DNA from: Duncaniella freteri
Lineage (GTDB): Bacteria > Bacteroidota > Bacteroidia > Bacteroidales > Muribaculaceae
DNA length: 64,000 bases
Direction of reading: 5' to 3'
Assembly: GCF_004766125.1 (NCBI RefSeq)
Contig: NZ_SJSA01000001.1
Span: forward strand, 1,364,001-1,428,000
The translations under genes were made by a program, and so were the position numbers. Under the pieces are notes generated by a model. It searched no databases and was not told the origin of the DNA. It saw only the letters and a program-made list of their open reading frames with translations. Positions 1 through 9,037 of this stretch are shown piece after piece. Position 1 is the first letter of the stretch. The number at the start of each line of letters is the position of its first letter.

Positions 1-310
1 GGGGGGGGGCTATTGCGCGTAGGTTGGAGATGTTGGCTGAGTCCATCCCTATGATGAGGTCGAAGTCGTCGAAGTCGCTTTCGGTGACCTGACGGCACCT
101 GTGGGTGAGTTCGATTCCGCGGCGGCGTGCGTGGAGCCTCATACGGTGGTCGGGAAGATCGCCTATGTGATAGCGGCTTGTCCCTGCCGAGTCGATGATC
201 CAGCTGCCGGTGACTCCCGGCTCGCTTACGATATGGCGCATTATGCCCTCGGCGGCCGGAGATCGGCATATGTTGCCGAGACACACGAATAGGATGCTGT
301 GCTTTTTCAT
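1..310 (-). CDS. Low-molecular-weight protein-tyrosine phosphatase (3' end cut by window edge)
   Basis: About 103 codons are visible, starting at an ATG whose complement is at 308-310. The N terminus MKKHSILFVCLGNICRSP carries the C-x5-R phosphate loop of the LMW-PTP family (Cys10 nucleophile, Arg16), followed by typical DSAGTSRYHIGD and IIGMDSANISNL stretches. The family dephosphorylates phosphotyrosine; in bacteria it often opposes BY-kinases in polysaccharide export, but no kinase lies beside it here. Family members are about 150-160 residues, so roughly a third is missing. The visible end is a run of nine G bases, read as proline codons. It lies downstream of lpxA behind a terminator, so it may have its own promoter, which I could not identify. 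Confidence 0.9.
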   Translation of the reverse strand, partial: MKKHSILFVCLGNICRSPAAEGIMRHIVSEPGVTGSWIIDSAGTSRYHIGDLPDHRMRLHARRRGIELTHRCRQVTESDFDDFDLIIGMDSANISNLRAIAPP

Positions 311-330
311 TGTTGTTATTGTGGGCTAAA

Positions 331-368
331 AGGCTGTGTCATAATTCATGAAGTATATGACACAGCCT
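331..368 (-). terminator. Intrinsic terminator after lpxA
   Basis: Twelve-base arms AGGCTGTGTCAT and ATGACACAGCCT (331-342 and 357-368) form a perfect stem around a 14-base loop. Read on the minus strand it is followed by TTTT. It sits 50 bases past the lpxA stop and 20 bases before the phosphatase start, so it probably ends the efflux-lpxA transcript. Confidence 0.7.
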
Positions 369-417
369 CTCGGGTTATTGTTAGCTTATCTTGCAGCAGG
401 GATGAGTGTGTGGGTCC

Positions 418-1209
418 CTACTGTTCGAGGTCCTTGGGTATGGCTACGATCCTGAGGTTGCAGCCGTTGATGAAGTCGATGATGCTCTGACGCTCCGGCG
501 AGGGGTCCACGTCGGCTTCGATGCGCTTGAGGGCATTGAACACCGATGTCCCTGTCTGATACAGGTGGCGGTAGCATTTTGCGATATCGTCGATGCGCTG
601 TTCGCTCATGTTGCCGTTCTTTTTCAGCAGATAGGCATTCACCCCGAAGTAGGAAGTGGGGTTGTGAGCCATGATGCAGAAGGGAGGCACATTGCCGGTG
701 ATGCGGCATCCGCCCTTTATGAGCACCCAGTCGCCTATCTTTGAGTTCTCGTGTACCACGACGCTCGATGAGAGTATCACGCATTCGCCGATCTCCACGT
801 CGCCTGCTATGGACACGTTGTTGCCGATCACAGTGCTGCCCTTGAGATGGGAGTCGTGCCCCACGTGGGAATTTGCCATAAGGAAAGAGCCGCTCCCTAT
901 CCTTGTGCCCCCTTCGGTCTTTATGCCGCGGTTGATGATCACATTCTCGCGTATCACCACGTCGTCACCGATGTAGCAGTAGGTGAACCCTCCCTTCCAA
1001 CGGAAGTCCTGCGGGTCGGCACCTACAATGGCACCCTGGAACACCTTGCAGTTCTTGCCCATGCGTGTTCCGCGGATGATGCTTGCGAAGGGCATTATCA
1101 CGCAGTTGTCGCCTATTTCCACATCCTTGTCGATGAATGCGAACGGATGGATGGTGACGTTCTCGCCTATCTTTGCCGATGGGTCGATGTGAGCTTTGTC
1201 GCTAATCAT
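418..1209 (-). CDS. lpxA: Acyl-ACP--UDP-N-acetylglucosamine O-acyltransferase
   Basis: The 263-residue protein catalyses the first step of lipid A synthesis, moving a 3-hydroxyacyl chain from ACP to UDP-GlcNAc in the cytosol. Nearly the whole N-terminal two thirds is hexapeptide repeat (for example IGENVTIHP, IGDNCVIMP, IGNNVSIAG) that folds into a left-handed beta helix. The NSHVGHDSH stretch places the catalytic histidine at about residue 118, and a C-terminal helical segment follows, as expected. Length matches the family. In many Bacteroidales lpxA follows lpxD and lpxC/fabZ; here it stands alone, 31 bases behind the efflux outer-membrane gene, and is probably co-transcribed with it. Confidence 0.95.
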   Translation of the reverse strand: MISDKAHIDPSAKIGENVTIHPFAFIDKDVEIGDNCVIMPFASIIRGTRMGKNCKVFQGAIVGADPQDFRWKGGFTYCYIGDDVVIRENVIINRGIKTEGGTRIGSGSFLMANSHVGHDSHLKGSTVIGNNVSIAGDVEIGECVILSSSVVVHENSKIGDWVLIKGGCRITGNVPPFCIMAHNPTSYFGVNAYLLKKNGNMSEQRIDDIAKCYRHLYQTGTSVFNALKRIEADVDPSPERQSIIDFINGCNLRIVAIPKDLEQ

Positions 1210-1240
1210 AATATTATTGATTTAGAGGAAGATGGACTGA

Positions 1241-2626
1241 TTACCTGCCGCCACCGAGATTCTGGTAGAGGTTGATGAGGGCGCGTGTGGCAGCGAGATT
1301 GGTAGTGATCTGGGCTGTCTGTGCGCCGAGGAGGTTCTGCTGGGCGGTGAGCACCTCAAGATAGGTTGTGGAGCCGTCGAAGAGGAGGAGCTCGTTGGTG
1401 ATGTCGACAGCCTTTGACATGTTGTCGACCTGAAGAGCGAGCCACGACTGTTTCTTGATGCTCTTCTCATAGGTGGTGAGGGCGTCGCTCACGTCGGCAG
1501 CCGCGCTCATGATCGAGTACTCGAAGTTGTTGAGTGCCTGCTTCTGCTGAGCTTTCGCGGCCTCAAGGCGCGCTATGTTCTGACCGCGTGAGAAGAGGGG
1601 TGCGGTGAGGCTTGCCCCGAGCTGGACGAACCACTGCGCCGGGTTGGATATCATTGTGCCCAGGGTGTTGGAGAATCCGCCGTTGGCAGTGATGTTGAGT
1701 GTGGGATAGAAGGCTGCGCGAGCTGAATTGGTGGCATAGAAAGCCGATGCGAGAGCCATTTCGGATGCGCGCACGTCAGGGCGGGCGGCGAGCTCAGCCA
1801 TAGGCACGGATGTGCGGGCTATTGCGGGCTGAGAAAGGTTTGCGCTTGCGGGGATGCTCCACTTCTGCGGCATGGTGTTGAGCAGGAGCGACAGGGTGTT
1901 GTTAGCCTCGTGCAGCGACATCTCGATATCGTTGATCGACGATTCGATGCTGTAGTACTGCGCTTCGCTCTGCACCACGGCGTTCTCTCTGAGGCGTCCT
2001 GCCTCCTTGAGGTCGCGCATGGTCTGCACGCTCTGTTTCCACAGCACAGCTGTCTCGCGCGACAGTTCAAGCTGGCTCTGGAGAGCTGCTATCGTGTAGT
2101 AGCACTGAGCCACGCCGGCTATGATCTGAGATCGCACAGCCTGCTCGTAAGCCTTGGCCTGAGCCTCAGCCACCTCGGCGCTCTTGCGGTTGTTGCGGAG
2201 CTTGCCGAAGATGTCGACCTCCCAGTTGACTGCGAGCGGGAGCTGATAGCTCCATTCGCTCCAGGTGTTCATGGCGCGTGAGCGTGTAGCGTTGGGGGCG
2301 AAAGCCACCGAGGGGAGGTAGCTAAGGCGCGCACCTTTGAGCTGGGCATGCGCCATGTCTACACTGAGTTTGGCGTTGTTGAGGTCCTTGTTGTTGGCGA
2401 GGGCGCGCTCTATGAGGTCGGCGAGCATAGGGTCGGTGAACACCTGCTGCCACTTGAGGTTGCCGAACGCCTCGGGGTCAGCCTCCTGCTTCAACGCCTC
2501 GGCATACTCGTTGACGAGGGCATTGTTGACCTTCTCGGGGTTGTATTTGGTGTAGATCCCGCATCCGGAGAGCGCGCTCACGCTCAGCCCGGCGGCAAGG
2601 ATGAGTGATATTTTGTTGAATTTCAT
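1241..2626 (-). CDS. RND efflux outer-membrane factor lipoprotein (TolC/NodT family)
   Basis: The 461-residue protein begins with a lipoprotein signal ending in LSGC (lipidated Cys22). It then shows the two tandem outer-membrane-efflux repeats with long amphipathic helices rich in Ala, Gln and Glu, characteristic of OprM/NodT channels. It would form the trimeric outer-membrane duct for the pump encoded directly upstream. Motifs such as AARPDVRASEMALASA and PLFSRGQNIARLEAAKA fit the family. It is third in the operon after the adaptor and the inner-membrane pump, with a 118-base structured gap before it. The drug or metabolite exported cannot be told from sequence. Confidence 0.93.
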   Translation of the reverse strand: MKFNKISLILAAGLSVSALSGCGIYTKYNPEKVNNALVNEYAEALKQEADPEAFGNLKWQQVFTDPMLADLIERALANNKDLNNAKLSVDMAHAQLKGARLSYLPSVAFAPNATRSRAMNTWSEWSYQLPLAVNWEVDIFGKLRNNRKSAEVAEAQAKAYEQAVRSQIIAGVAQCYYTIAALQSQLELSRETAVLWKQSVQTMRDLKEAGRLRENAVVQSEAQYYSIESSINDIEMSLHEANNTLSLLLNTMPQKWSIPASANLSQPAIARTSVPMAELAARPDVRASEMALASAFYATNSARAAFYPTLNITANGGFSNTLGTMISNPAQWFVQLGASLTAPLFSRGQNIARLEAAKAQQKQALNNFEYSIMSAAADVSDALTTYEKSIKKQSWLALQVDNMSKAVDITNELLLFDGSTTYLEVLTAQQNLLGAQTAQITTNLAATRALINLYQNLGGGR

Positions 2627-2660
2627 ATTCTTGATTTAAAATTCCGGGACGGATATCCGG

Positions 2661-2718
2661 GGTTAAAGGGCCTCAGGTGCTCCTGAGCGTGTGCCGGGGT
2701 CCCGTCGACCCTTTAACC
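2661..2718. other. Branched hairpin between pump and outer-membrane-factor genes
   Basis: Ten-base arms GGTTAAAGGG (2661-2670) and CCCTTTAACC (2709-2718) enclose a second small stem, CTCAGG/CCTGAG (2672-2677 and 2682-2687). It has no T-run, so it does not look like a simple terminator. It lies in the 118-base gap inside the efflux operon and could set mRNA stability or partial read-through. Confidence 0.5.
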
Positions 2719-2744
2719 GCAGCTCCGTTCCGAGGGGCTGAATA

Positions 2745-5700
2745 TTATTTTGCCGAATACTGCTCGATCTCGTTTTCGATGCCTTCGTTGTCGGTGTCCT
2801 CCCACTTGAGCGGGGTGAACTTCTCCTGTATCTTCTGGAATATCACGAAGAGGGCGGGAACTATGAGCACCTGGAGTATCATACCTATGAGCATACCGCC
2901 TATCGAGCCTGTGCCGAGCGCGCGGTTGCCGTTGGCTCCGGCTCCCGAGGCGAACATAAGGGGCAACAGACCGATGATCATCGCCAGTGATGTCATAAGG
3001 ATAGGACGCAGACGCGCCGAGGCTCCCTGGATGGCGGCGTTGACTATCGACATGCCTGTGCGGCGGCGTTCGATGGCGAACTCCACGATGAGGATGGCGT
3101 TCTTGGCGAGAAGTCCGATGAGCATGATGAGGGCGATCTGCAGGTAGATATTGTTGGAGATTCCGAATATCTGAGCGAAGATGAATGTGCCCATGAGTCC
3201 GAACGGTATGGAGAAGATCACCGAGAACGGCAGGATGTAGCTCTCATACTGGGCGGAGAGGAGGAGGTACACGAAGAGCAGACACAGCCCGAAGATGATC
3301 GCTGTGGTGCTGCCCGAGCCCTGTGCCGCTTCCTCGCGTGTCATGCCCGAGAATTCGTAGCCGTAGCCCTGGGGAAGGGTCTCGGCTGCGACGCGCTCGA
3401 TGGCGGCGAGACAGTCGCCCGAGGTGTAGCCGGGAGCCGGCGAGCCGGTCACTGACATTGACTGGAACATGTTGAATCGGTTCATGAGGTCAGGTCCGTA
3501 CACCTTGGTGAGCGTCACGAAGTTGCTGATCGATGCCATCTCGGCTCCGTTGCGTATCTTGATGGCTGAGAGGGTCTCGGGGCTGACACGGGCCTCGGGG
3601 TTGGCCTGCATCATAACACGGTATATCTTGCCGAAACGGTTGAAGTTGGACACGTACATACCGCCGTAGTAGCCCTGAAGGGTGGTGAGGATGGTCTTGG
3701 GTGAGATCCCCGCCTGCTTTGCCTTGGCGGCGTCGATATCTATCATGTACTGGGGGAACGCAGGGTTGAATGTGGTCATTGCCACCTGCACCTCAGGCTG
3801 CTGGTTGAGCTTGGCAAGGAAGCCCTGCACTATGGCGAAGAAGTCGTTGATGTTGCCGCCTGTGCGGTCCTGCATCTTGATCTCGAAACCGTTGGTGAGG
3901 GAGTATCCGCTGATCATAGGGGGAGCGAATATCACCACGCGTCCGTCCTTGATGGCTGCTCCTGTCATGCCGTAGAGCTTTCCGAGGATGGCTTCCGATG
4001 TCTGGTCGGCACGCTTGCGGTCCTCCCAGTTCTTGAGCTTGAGGATGAATGTGCCGTAGGTGGCACCCTGGCCTGCCATGAAGCTGTAGCCCGAGATCTT
4101 CTGGCGGTACTCGATGTCGGGGATGGTTGCGATGATGGCGTCCACCTGGTCGAGCACCTCATCGGTGCGCTCCTGCGATGTGCCCGGGGGCATGTCGACC
4201 ATGCAGAACAGCACGCCGGTGTCCTCGTTGGGCACGAGGGTCGAGGTGGTCACGTTCATGAGCCACACCAGGATAGCCACGGTGAGAGCCACGAGGCTGA
4301 ACGATGTGATCTTATGGTTGATGAAGAACGATGTGAACTTGTTGTATGCCTTGAGGATTCTGCCGAAGCCTATCTCGAATCCCTTGTGGAAACGCTTTCC
4401 GAAGATTCCGAGGATAGTGACTATGGCGCATGCGCTCGCTATGACGAGCTGGACGGGGTGTTCGAGGCTGTACCATCCGAGCACCATGAACGTGATGGTG
4501 GCGGTGAGGAACGCGAATGTCACCAGCGGGGGGAGGTCGAGGGTGAAACGACGCTTCACGTTGCCTGCCACTGCCTGGGCTGCCGCACCGTAGGCGTTAC
4601 CCATGCGTTTGCCTATCGGGTCGTGGTTGTCATGACCCTTGAGGAACACGGCGCAGAGCGCGGGCGAGAGGGTAAGGGCGTTGAGCGCGGAGATACCGAT
4701 GGCGATCGCCATTGTGAGACCGAACTGGCGGTAGAACACACCTGTGGTGCCGCTCATGAACGATACAGGGATGAACACGAGCATCATCACGAGGGTGATC
4801 GAGATGATGGCTCCGCCTATCTCGCCCATTGCGTCGATCGATGCCTTGCGCGCGCTCTTGTAGCCCACGTCGAGTTTGGCGTGGACCGCCTCGACCACCA
4901 CTATGGCGTCGTCGACCACAATGGCTATCGCAAGCACAAGGGCTGAGAGGGTGATGAGGTTGATGGAGAACCCGATGAGGTTCATGAAGAAGAATGTTCC
5001 CACGAGTGCCACAGGGATGGCGATGGCGGGGATGATGGTGGAGCGTATGTCCTGAAGGAACACATACACCACGAAGAACACGAGGATGAATGCCTCGATG
5101 AGCGTCTTGATAACCTCGTGGATAGAGGCGTTGAGGAAGTCGTTGTTGTTCATCGGCACGGCTATCTCAAGGCCGGCGGGGAGTTCCTTCTTCATGTTGT
5201 CCACCACCTTCAGACAGTCGTCGATGATCTGTGTGGCGTTGGAGCCTGCGGTCTGGAACACGATACAGCTTGTGGAGAGATTGCCGTTGAGTGAGTTGGA
5301 GAATCCGTAGGTGACACGTCCGAGCTCCACCCTGGCGACGTCGCCCAGACGGAGCACCTCGCCTGTGGGCTTGGCTGCTACCACTATGTCCTCGAACTCT
5401 TCGGGGGTGGAGAGGCGGCCTTTGTATTTCAGCGTGTACTGGAACGACTGGTCACCCTGCTCGCCGAAGGCTCCCGGGGCAGCCTCGATGTTCTGCTCGG
5501 CAAGCGCGGCGGAGATGTCGGTAGGCATCAGTCCGTACTGTGCCATCACCTCGGGCTTGAGCCATATGCGCATGGAGTAGTCGGCACCGAACGACATGAC
5601 GTCGCCCACGCCTGACACACGTTGCAGCTGAGGGATCATATTGATCTTGGCGTAGTTGTCGATAAACTCCATCGAGTAGCGGCCGGTGGGGTCGTAGAGC

Positions 5701-6125
5701 GACACCATGAGCAGCATCGATGACTGACGCTTCTGGGTGAGCACGCCCACCTGGGTCACCTCGGCGGGGAGGAGGTTCTGGGCCTTAGCCACACGGTTCT
5801 GCACGTCGACGGCCGCCATGTCAGGGTCGAAGCCCTGCTCGAAGTAGACGGTGATGTCGGCTGAGCCTGTGTTGGAGGCGGTTGACTCCATGTAGGTCAT
5901 GCCCTCGGCACCGTTGATCGACTCCTCAAGAGGGGCTATGACGGAGTTGAGCACTGCCTGGGCGTTGGCTCCCGTGTAGGATGTGGATACACGTATGGTA
6001 GGGGGTGCGATGTCGGGGAACTGGGTCACCGGAAGCGAGAACAGCCCGATGAGACCCAGCAGTACGATGAAGATGGAGATCACCGTCGACAGCACCGGCC
6101 TATTTATGAAAGTATCGAGTTTCAT
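2745..6125 (-). CDS. RND multidrug efflux pump, inner-membrane subunit (HAE1/AcrB family)
   Basis: A proton-driven drug exporter of 1126 residues. The N terminus MKLDTFINRPVLSTV with PDIAPPTIRV and QNRV is classical HAE1. The paired proton-relay aspartates are at 405-406 in AIVVDDAIVVVEA, and the second half repeats the membrane-plus-porter pattern. Family members are about 1030-1060 residues. The excess maps to the central cytoplasmic loop between membrane helices 6 and 7, where residues 531-551 and 557-577 form two extra hydrophobic segments. It sits second in the adaptor-pump-channel operon, 68 bases after the adaptor gene. Substrate is unknown. Confidence 0.95.
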   Translation of the reverse strand: MKLDTFINRPVLSTVISIFIVLLGLIGLFSLPVTQFPDIAPPTIRVSTSYTGANAQAVLNSVIAPLEESINGAEGMTYMESTASNTGSADITVYFEQGFDPDMAAVDVQNRVAKAQNLLPAEVTQVGVLTQKRQSSMLLMVSLYDPTGRYSMEFIDNYAKINMIPQLQRVSGVGDVMSFGADYSMRIWLKPEVMAQYGLMPTDISAALAEQNIEAAPGAFGEQGDQSFQYTLKYKGRLSTPEEFEDIVVAAKPTGEVLRLGDVARVELGRVTYGFSNSLNGNLSTSCIVFQTAGSNATQIIDDCLKVVDNMKKELPAGLEIAVPMNNNDFLNASIHEVIKTLIEAFILVFFVVYVFLQDIRSTIIPAIAIPVALVGTFFFMNLIGFSINLITLSALVLAIAIVVDDAIVVVEAVHAKLDVGYKSARKASIDAMGEIGGAIISITLVMMLVFIPVSFMSGTTGVFYRQFGLTMAIAIGISALNALTLSPALCAVFLKGHDNHDPIGKRMGNAYGAAAQAVAGNVKRRFTLDLPPLVTFAFLTATITFMVLGWYSLEHPVQLVIASACAIVTILGIFGKRFHKGFEIGFGRILKAYNKFTSFFINHKITSFSLVALTVAILVWLMNVTTSTLVPNEDTGVLFCMVDMPPGTSQERTDEVLDQVDAIIATIPDIEYRQKISGYSFMAGQGATYGTFILKLKNWEDRKRADQTSEAILGKLYGMTGAAIKDGRVVIFAPPMISGYSLTNGFEIKMQDRTGGNINDFFAIVQGFLAKLNQQPEVQVAMTTFNPAFPQYMIDIDAAKAKQAGISPKTILTTLQGYYGGMYVSNFNRFGKIYRVMMQANPEARVSPETLSAIKIRNGAEMASISNFVTLTKVYGPDLMNRFNMFQSMSVTGSPAPGYTSGDCLAAIERVAAETLPQGYGYEFSGMTREEAAQGSGSTTAIIFGLCLLFVYLLLSAQYESYILPFSVIFSIPFGLMGTFIFAQIFGISNNIYLQIALIMLIGLLAKNAILIVEFAIERRRTGMSIVNAAIQGASARLRPILMTSLAMIIGLLPLMFASGAGANGNRALGTGSIGGMLIGMILQVLIVPALFVIFQKIQEKFTPLKWEDTDNEGIENEIEQYSAK

Positions 6126-6193
6126 TGTTTAGTTGAGGAATTTTTTAATTCTGTGATTTCTGAGGAGAGCGGGGTGTGCGGGAGAGGGATGGA

Positions 6194-7375
6194 TTATTCG
6201 GCTTTTTCAGCGGCGGGTGCGGCTGGCGCATCAGGCGCGGGTGCGGCGGCAGTGGGGTTGATTGTCATGCCGTCCTTGAGCTTGGTGCCTACGCCTTCGA
6301 TGGCTACACGGTCGCCTGCCTTGAGCCCTGAGGTCACTACGAATACTTTGCCATTATTGTTGGTCTCGATGGCTATGGGCGTGGAAACCACCTTGTTGGA
6401 GTCGTTGACAACATAGACGAACCGGCGGTCCTGAAGCTCGAATGTGGCTTTCTGCGGGATCACGAGCACGCTGTCCATGGGGTTGGGGATGATGATCTGG
6501 CCTGTGGCACCGCTGCGGAGCACGCCGTCAGGGTTGCTGAAGAGCGCGCGCACGCTCGACGAGCCTGTGTTGTTGTCGATCACACCCGACACTGTTGCCA
6601 CCTTGCCCTCGATGGGGAATATGGTGCCGTCGCTGAGTTTGAGCCTCACTGCGGGCATCGACTTGATGGCGGCGTCGAGGGAGCCTTTGCCGTTGCCTGA
6701 TAGTGCAAGGAGGTCCTTCTCGGTGAGTGAGAAGTAGGCATACACCTGTGAGTTGTCGCTGACGGTGGTGAGGGGCTGTGCCGACGAGGGGCTTGCAAGG
6801 GAGCCTTCGCGGTTGGGTATCTGACCTACCACGCCGTCGCTGGGTGATGTCACCACTGTGTAGGCGAGGTTCTTCTGAGCGTTTACCAGAGCTGCCTTTG
6901 CTGTGGCGAGCTGGGCGTTGGCCTGCTGTAGAGAGTTCTCGGCAAGCTGATATTCATATTGCGAGATGATGTTCTTGTCAAGCAGTGTCTTCTTGGAGTC
7001 GGCAGTCATCTTGGCGGTGTTGACTGCTGTCTGAGCGGAGTTGAGGGTGGCGCGCGCCTGGTCGACAGCTGCCTGGAACTGCACCTGGTCGAGTGTGAAG
7101 AGTGCCTGCCCCTTGCGTACACGCTGTCCTTCGTCGACATGTACTTTGGTGATGAATCCTGTTACCTGCGGGCGGATGTCAATGTCGGTTTTGCCCTTTA
7201 TTGTCGCGGGGTAGGTGGACTGGAGGTCTACGTTCTGAGGAGCGAGCGTGACGGTGGCGATTGCGGGCGCGGGCATCTCCATCTGCTGGCCCTTGTTGCC
7301 TGAGCATGATGCGAGAGTGGCGGACGCGAGCAGCACGGAGAGGCTGCCGATTGCGAGTGACGAGATTGATTTCAT
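6194..7375 (-). CDS. RND efflux periplasmic adaptor lipoprotein (AcrA/MexA family)
   Basis: The 393-residue membrane-fusion protein links the inner-membrane pump to the outer-membrane channel. I place the start at the ATG complement 7373-7375 because it gives a clean lipoprotein signal ending LASC (Cys24); an upstream in-frame start at 7465 would add 30 residues overlapping the promoter. A half lipoyl motif (DIRPQVTGFITKVHVDEGQ), an alpha-helical hairpin (about residues 95-165), the second lipoyl half (TVVTSPSDGVVGQIPNREG) and beta-barrel domains follow in order. The C-terminal tail is Ala/Pro rich. It is the first gene of the operon. Confidence 0.94.
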   Translation of the reverse strand: MKSISSLAIGSLSVLLASATLASCSGNKGQQMEMPAPAIATVTLAPQNVDLQSTYPATIKGKTDIDIRPQVTGFITKVHVDEGQRVRKGQALFTLDQVQFQAAVDQARATLNSAQTAVNTAKMTADSKKTLLDKNIISQYEYQLAENSLQQANAQLATAKAALVNAQKNLAYTVVTSPSDGVVGQIPNREGSLASPSSAQPLTTVSDNSQVYAYFSLTEKDLLALSGNGKGSLDAAIKSMPAVRLKLSDGTIFPIEGKVATVSGVIDNNTGSSSVRALFSNPDGVLRSGATGQIIIPNPMDSVLVIPQKATFELQDRRFVYVVNDSNKVVSTPIAIETNNNGKVFVVTSGLKAGDRVAIEGVGTKLKDGMTINPTAAAPAPDAPAAPAAEKAE

Positions 7376-7461
7376 TGTGTCGTTGTCGTCTTTGTTTATT
7401 ATACCTAAATTAGATGGTTGTTTTTTTGAGTATGTTGAAACGGCTAAAGCCAAAAATTCAC

Positions 7462-7470
7462 GCAAAGGTA
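7462..7470 (-). promoter_or_regulatory. -7 element for the RND efflux operon
   Basis: On the minus strand TACCTTTGC matches the Bacteroidetes TAnnTTTG box, 87 bases before the adaptor start. The upstream -33 region is T-rich without a clear TTG. The leader of about 80 bases is AT-rich, and no repressor gene is adjacent. Confidence 0.55.
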
Positions 7471-7618
7471 CAACGAAAAATTACGATTTTGGAAAAATAT
7501 AACAACATTTTTAATGATTTTATCCATTCATTCCCAAAATTTATACCTTTTGACCAATCGAGAAAATATTTTTTAGCACAGTGCGGCGTTATCGCACCTG
7601 CATGGGCCCCGGATGTGT

Positions 7619-7626
7619 TAACTTTG
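7619..7626 (+). promoter_or_regulatory. -7 element for the 7643 gene
   Basis: TAACTTTG fits TAnnTTTG and is followed by a start codon only 16 bases later, implying a 5' leader of roughly ten bases. No good -33 TTG is visible at the expected spacing. Confidence 0.5.
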
Positions 7627-7642
7627 CGAAAAAAGTGTAGAT

Positions 7643-8269
7643 ATGAGCGTGAAGAAGAGACAGAAGCACCCTTACCGCATAGGTCTTGCCGCTATAGGGA
7701 GGATGTATGTGAGGATGATATGCGATGCCCGCTCCACGGTGGTGAGCGAGGCTCAGTTCAGGGATATGATGTTCGGGATGATGTGTTATATAGAGGACCC
7801 CGGATGGGTGCCTGCTCCCGATGCTGTGATCAATCCCGAGGTGATGGATAGGGTGCGCGCTGACGTTGACAGGAGTGCACGGCTCTCCGAGGCTGCCCGC
7901 AGGCGTGCCGCCCGCAGGAAGGTGGCTGCGGCTGATGCGGCTGCTGACCGGCATGAGGAGAGGGCGCGGGCTTATCCGGCAAAGGAGGTGGCGTCGATTG
8001 TGGGGCGGGATTACTGCCATATGCCGCAGGCTCAGGCTGTGGCGGCACCCTTGGCTGCTCCGTGCGTCCCTGAGCCGGTGAGGGTCCCGGCTGTCTCGCC
8101 GCCGTTGCCTTTTCATGCCGGGCGGCGGGCGTCTCCGCCGGGTAAGGGGGCATGCCTGCTTGAGGTGAAGCTACCCTCTTCGGTGTTTGACGACAGCAGC
8201 GAGCCGCGGGTGCGCTCTGATACCGAAATGGAGTATCACCGTCTACATGACCGTTACCCGGGGGAGTGA
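7643..8269 (+). CDS. Protein of unknown function
   Basis: A 208-residue protein I do not recognise. The N terminus is basic (MSVKKRQKHPYRIG) and resembles a small folded region with many Met and aromatic residues (about 15-60). An Ala/Arg-rich, probably helical stretch spans about 70-110, a Pro/Ala-rich linker about 120-165, and an acidic C terminus ends it. No signal peptide or membrane segment is evident. A good promoter box and a start at the expected distance support it as a real gene. It is monocistronic or leads the following DUF4199 gene, which has its own promoter box. Confidence 0.6.
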   Translation: MSVKKRQKHPYRIGLAAIGRMYVRMICDARSTVVSEAQFRDMMFGMMCYIEDPGWVPAPDAVINPEVMDRVRADVDRSARLSEAARRRAARRKVAAADAAADRHEERARAYPAKEVASIVGRDYCHMPQAQAVAAPLAAPCVPEPVRVPAVSPPLPFHAGRRASPPGKGACLLEVKLPSSVFDDSSEPRVRSDTEMEYHRLHDRYPGE

Positions 8270-8338
8270 GAAGCCGGCTGGAGTGAAGTATGGCTCAATT
8301 TTTATGTGGGAGTGGCGGGTAATGTGTGAAAAAATCAC

Positions 8339-8346
8339 TACATTTG
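8339..8346 (+). promoter_or_regulatory. -7 element for the DUF4199 gene
   Basis: TACATTTG, followed by C, matches TAnnTTTG and lies 43 bases before the ATG at 8389. The -33 region is not obvious. Confidence 0.5.
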
Positions 8347-8388
8347 CATTTCAATTTCTAACCACCTAACCCCTCAGCCTCAGGCTGA

Positions 8389-8940
8389 ATGCCAATGATC
8401 CAGTCTCCTTACCGTCGGGGCGCCGACGACGGCTTCTTTTTCGGTGCTTATCTCACGGTGATGTTCTTCGCTTCGATATTCTCGGAGTGGATGCCTCTGT
8501 TGCAGCTCCTGTCGGGTGCGATGGCGGTGTGCGTGCCGCTGACGATCTACCGCTTCATGCTACGTTATCACCGCAGCCTCGGTCAGATGGGGTCGTTCCC
8601 TATGCTGTGGATGCAGGGGGTGGTGATATTCTTCTGCGGGATGCTTCTCGCGGGGACGGCCCTCGTGGTGTTCATGAAATGGCTGTCGCCTGATTTCGTA
8701 GTGGAGCAGATGCGTGCCGTGGCAGCCCTCAGGGGCACTATGCCGGGGTCGCAGGTGGATATGGCAGCCGATATGGCTCAGAAGATGCTTGATGCCAATT
8801 TCGTGCCTTCGCCCATAGAGATAGTCACGGAGATGATGATGCTCGCCATCGTCACAGGCTCGCTGCTTTCGATGGCCCTTAGCGGGATATTCGCTTTGAG
8901 GCGCAGACGTGAGTTCGGCTCCAGAGGCTGCAACATATAG
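8389..8940 (+). CDS. DUF4199 family membrane protein
   Basis: The 183-residue protein has four hydrophobic segments (about residues 15-35, 38-58, 72-98 and 148-168) with a soluble stretch between the third and fourth, the layout of DUF4199. The function of the family is unknown. In Bacteroidales it commonly sits directly before a family 2 glycosyltransferase, as here, suggesting a shared envelope role. Two starts are possible, ATG at 8389 or 8395; the second would remove only two residues. The 97-base gap to the glycosyltransferase has no terminator, so co-transcription is likely. Confidence 0.8.
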   Translation: MPMIQSPYRRGADDGFFFGAYLTVMFFASIFSEWMPLLQLLSGAMAVCVPLTIYRFMLRYHRSLGQMGSFPMLWMQGVVIFFCGMLLAGTALVVFMKWLSPDFVVEQMRAVAALRGTMPGSQVDMAADMAQKMLDANFVPSPIEIVTEMMMLAIVTGSLLSMALSGIFALRRRREFGSRGCNI

Positions 8941-9037
8941 CCCGGCATGCGGCGAATGTGTGCCGTCCGAAGAATCAATCGTTCTCTCCACATATTTTAA
9001 CTCTGTAAACCTCCTCTTCATAAAAGCGGAATAAATA

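Noticed and set aside
1..9. Run of nine G bases at the left edge as a phase-variation tract
   Set aside because: The run is at the window boundary, so its true length and context cannot be seen, and it reads as proline codons in the phosphatase frame.
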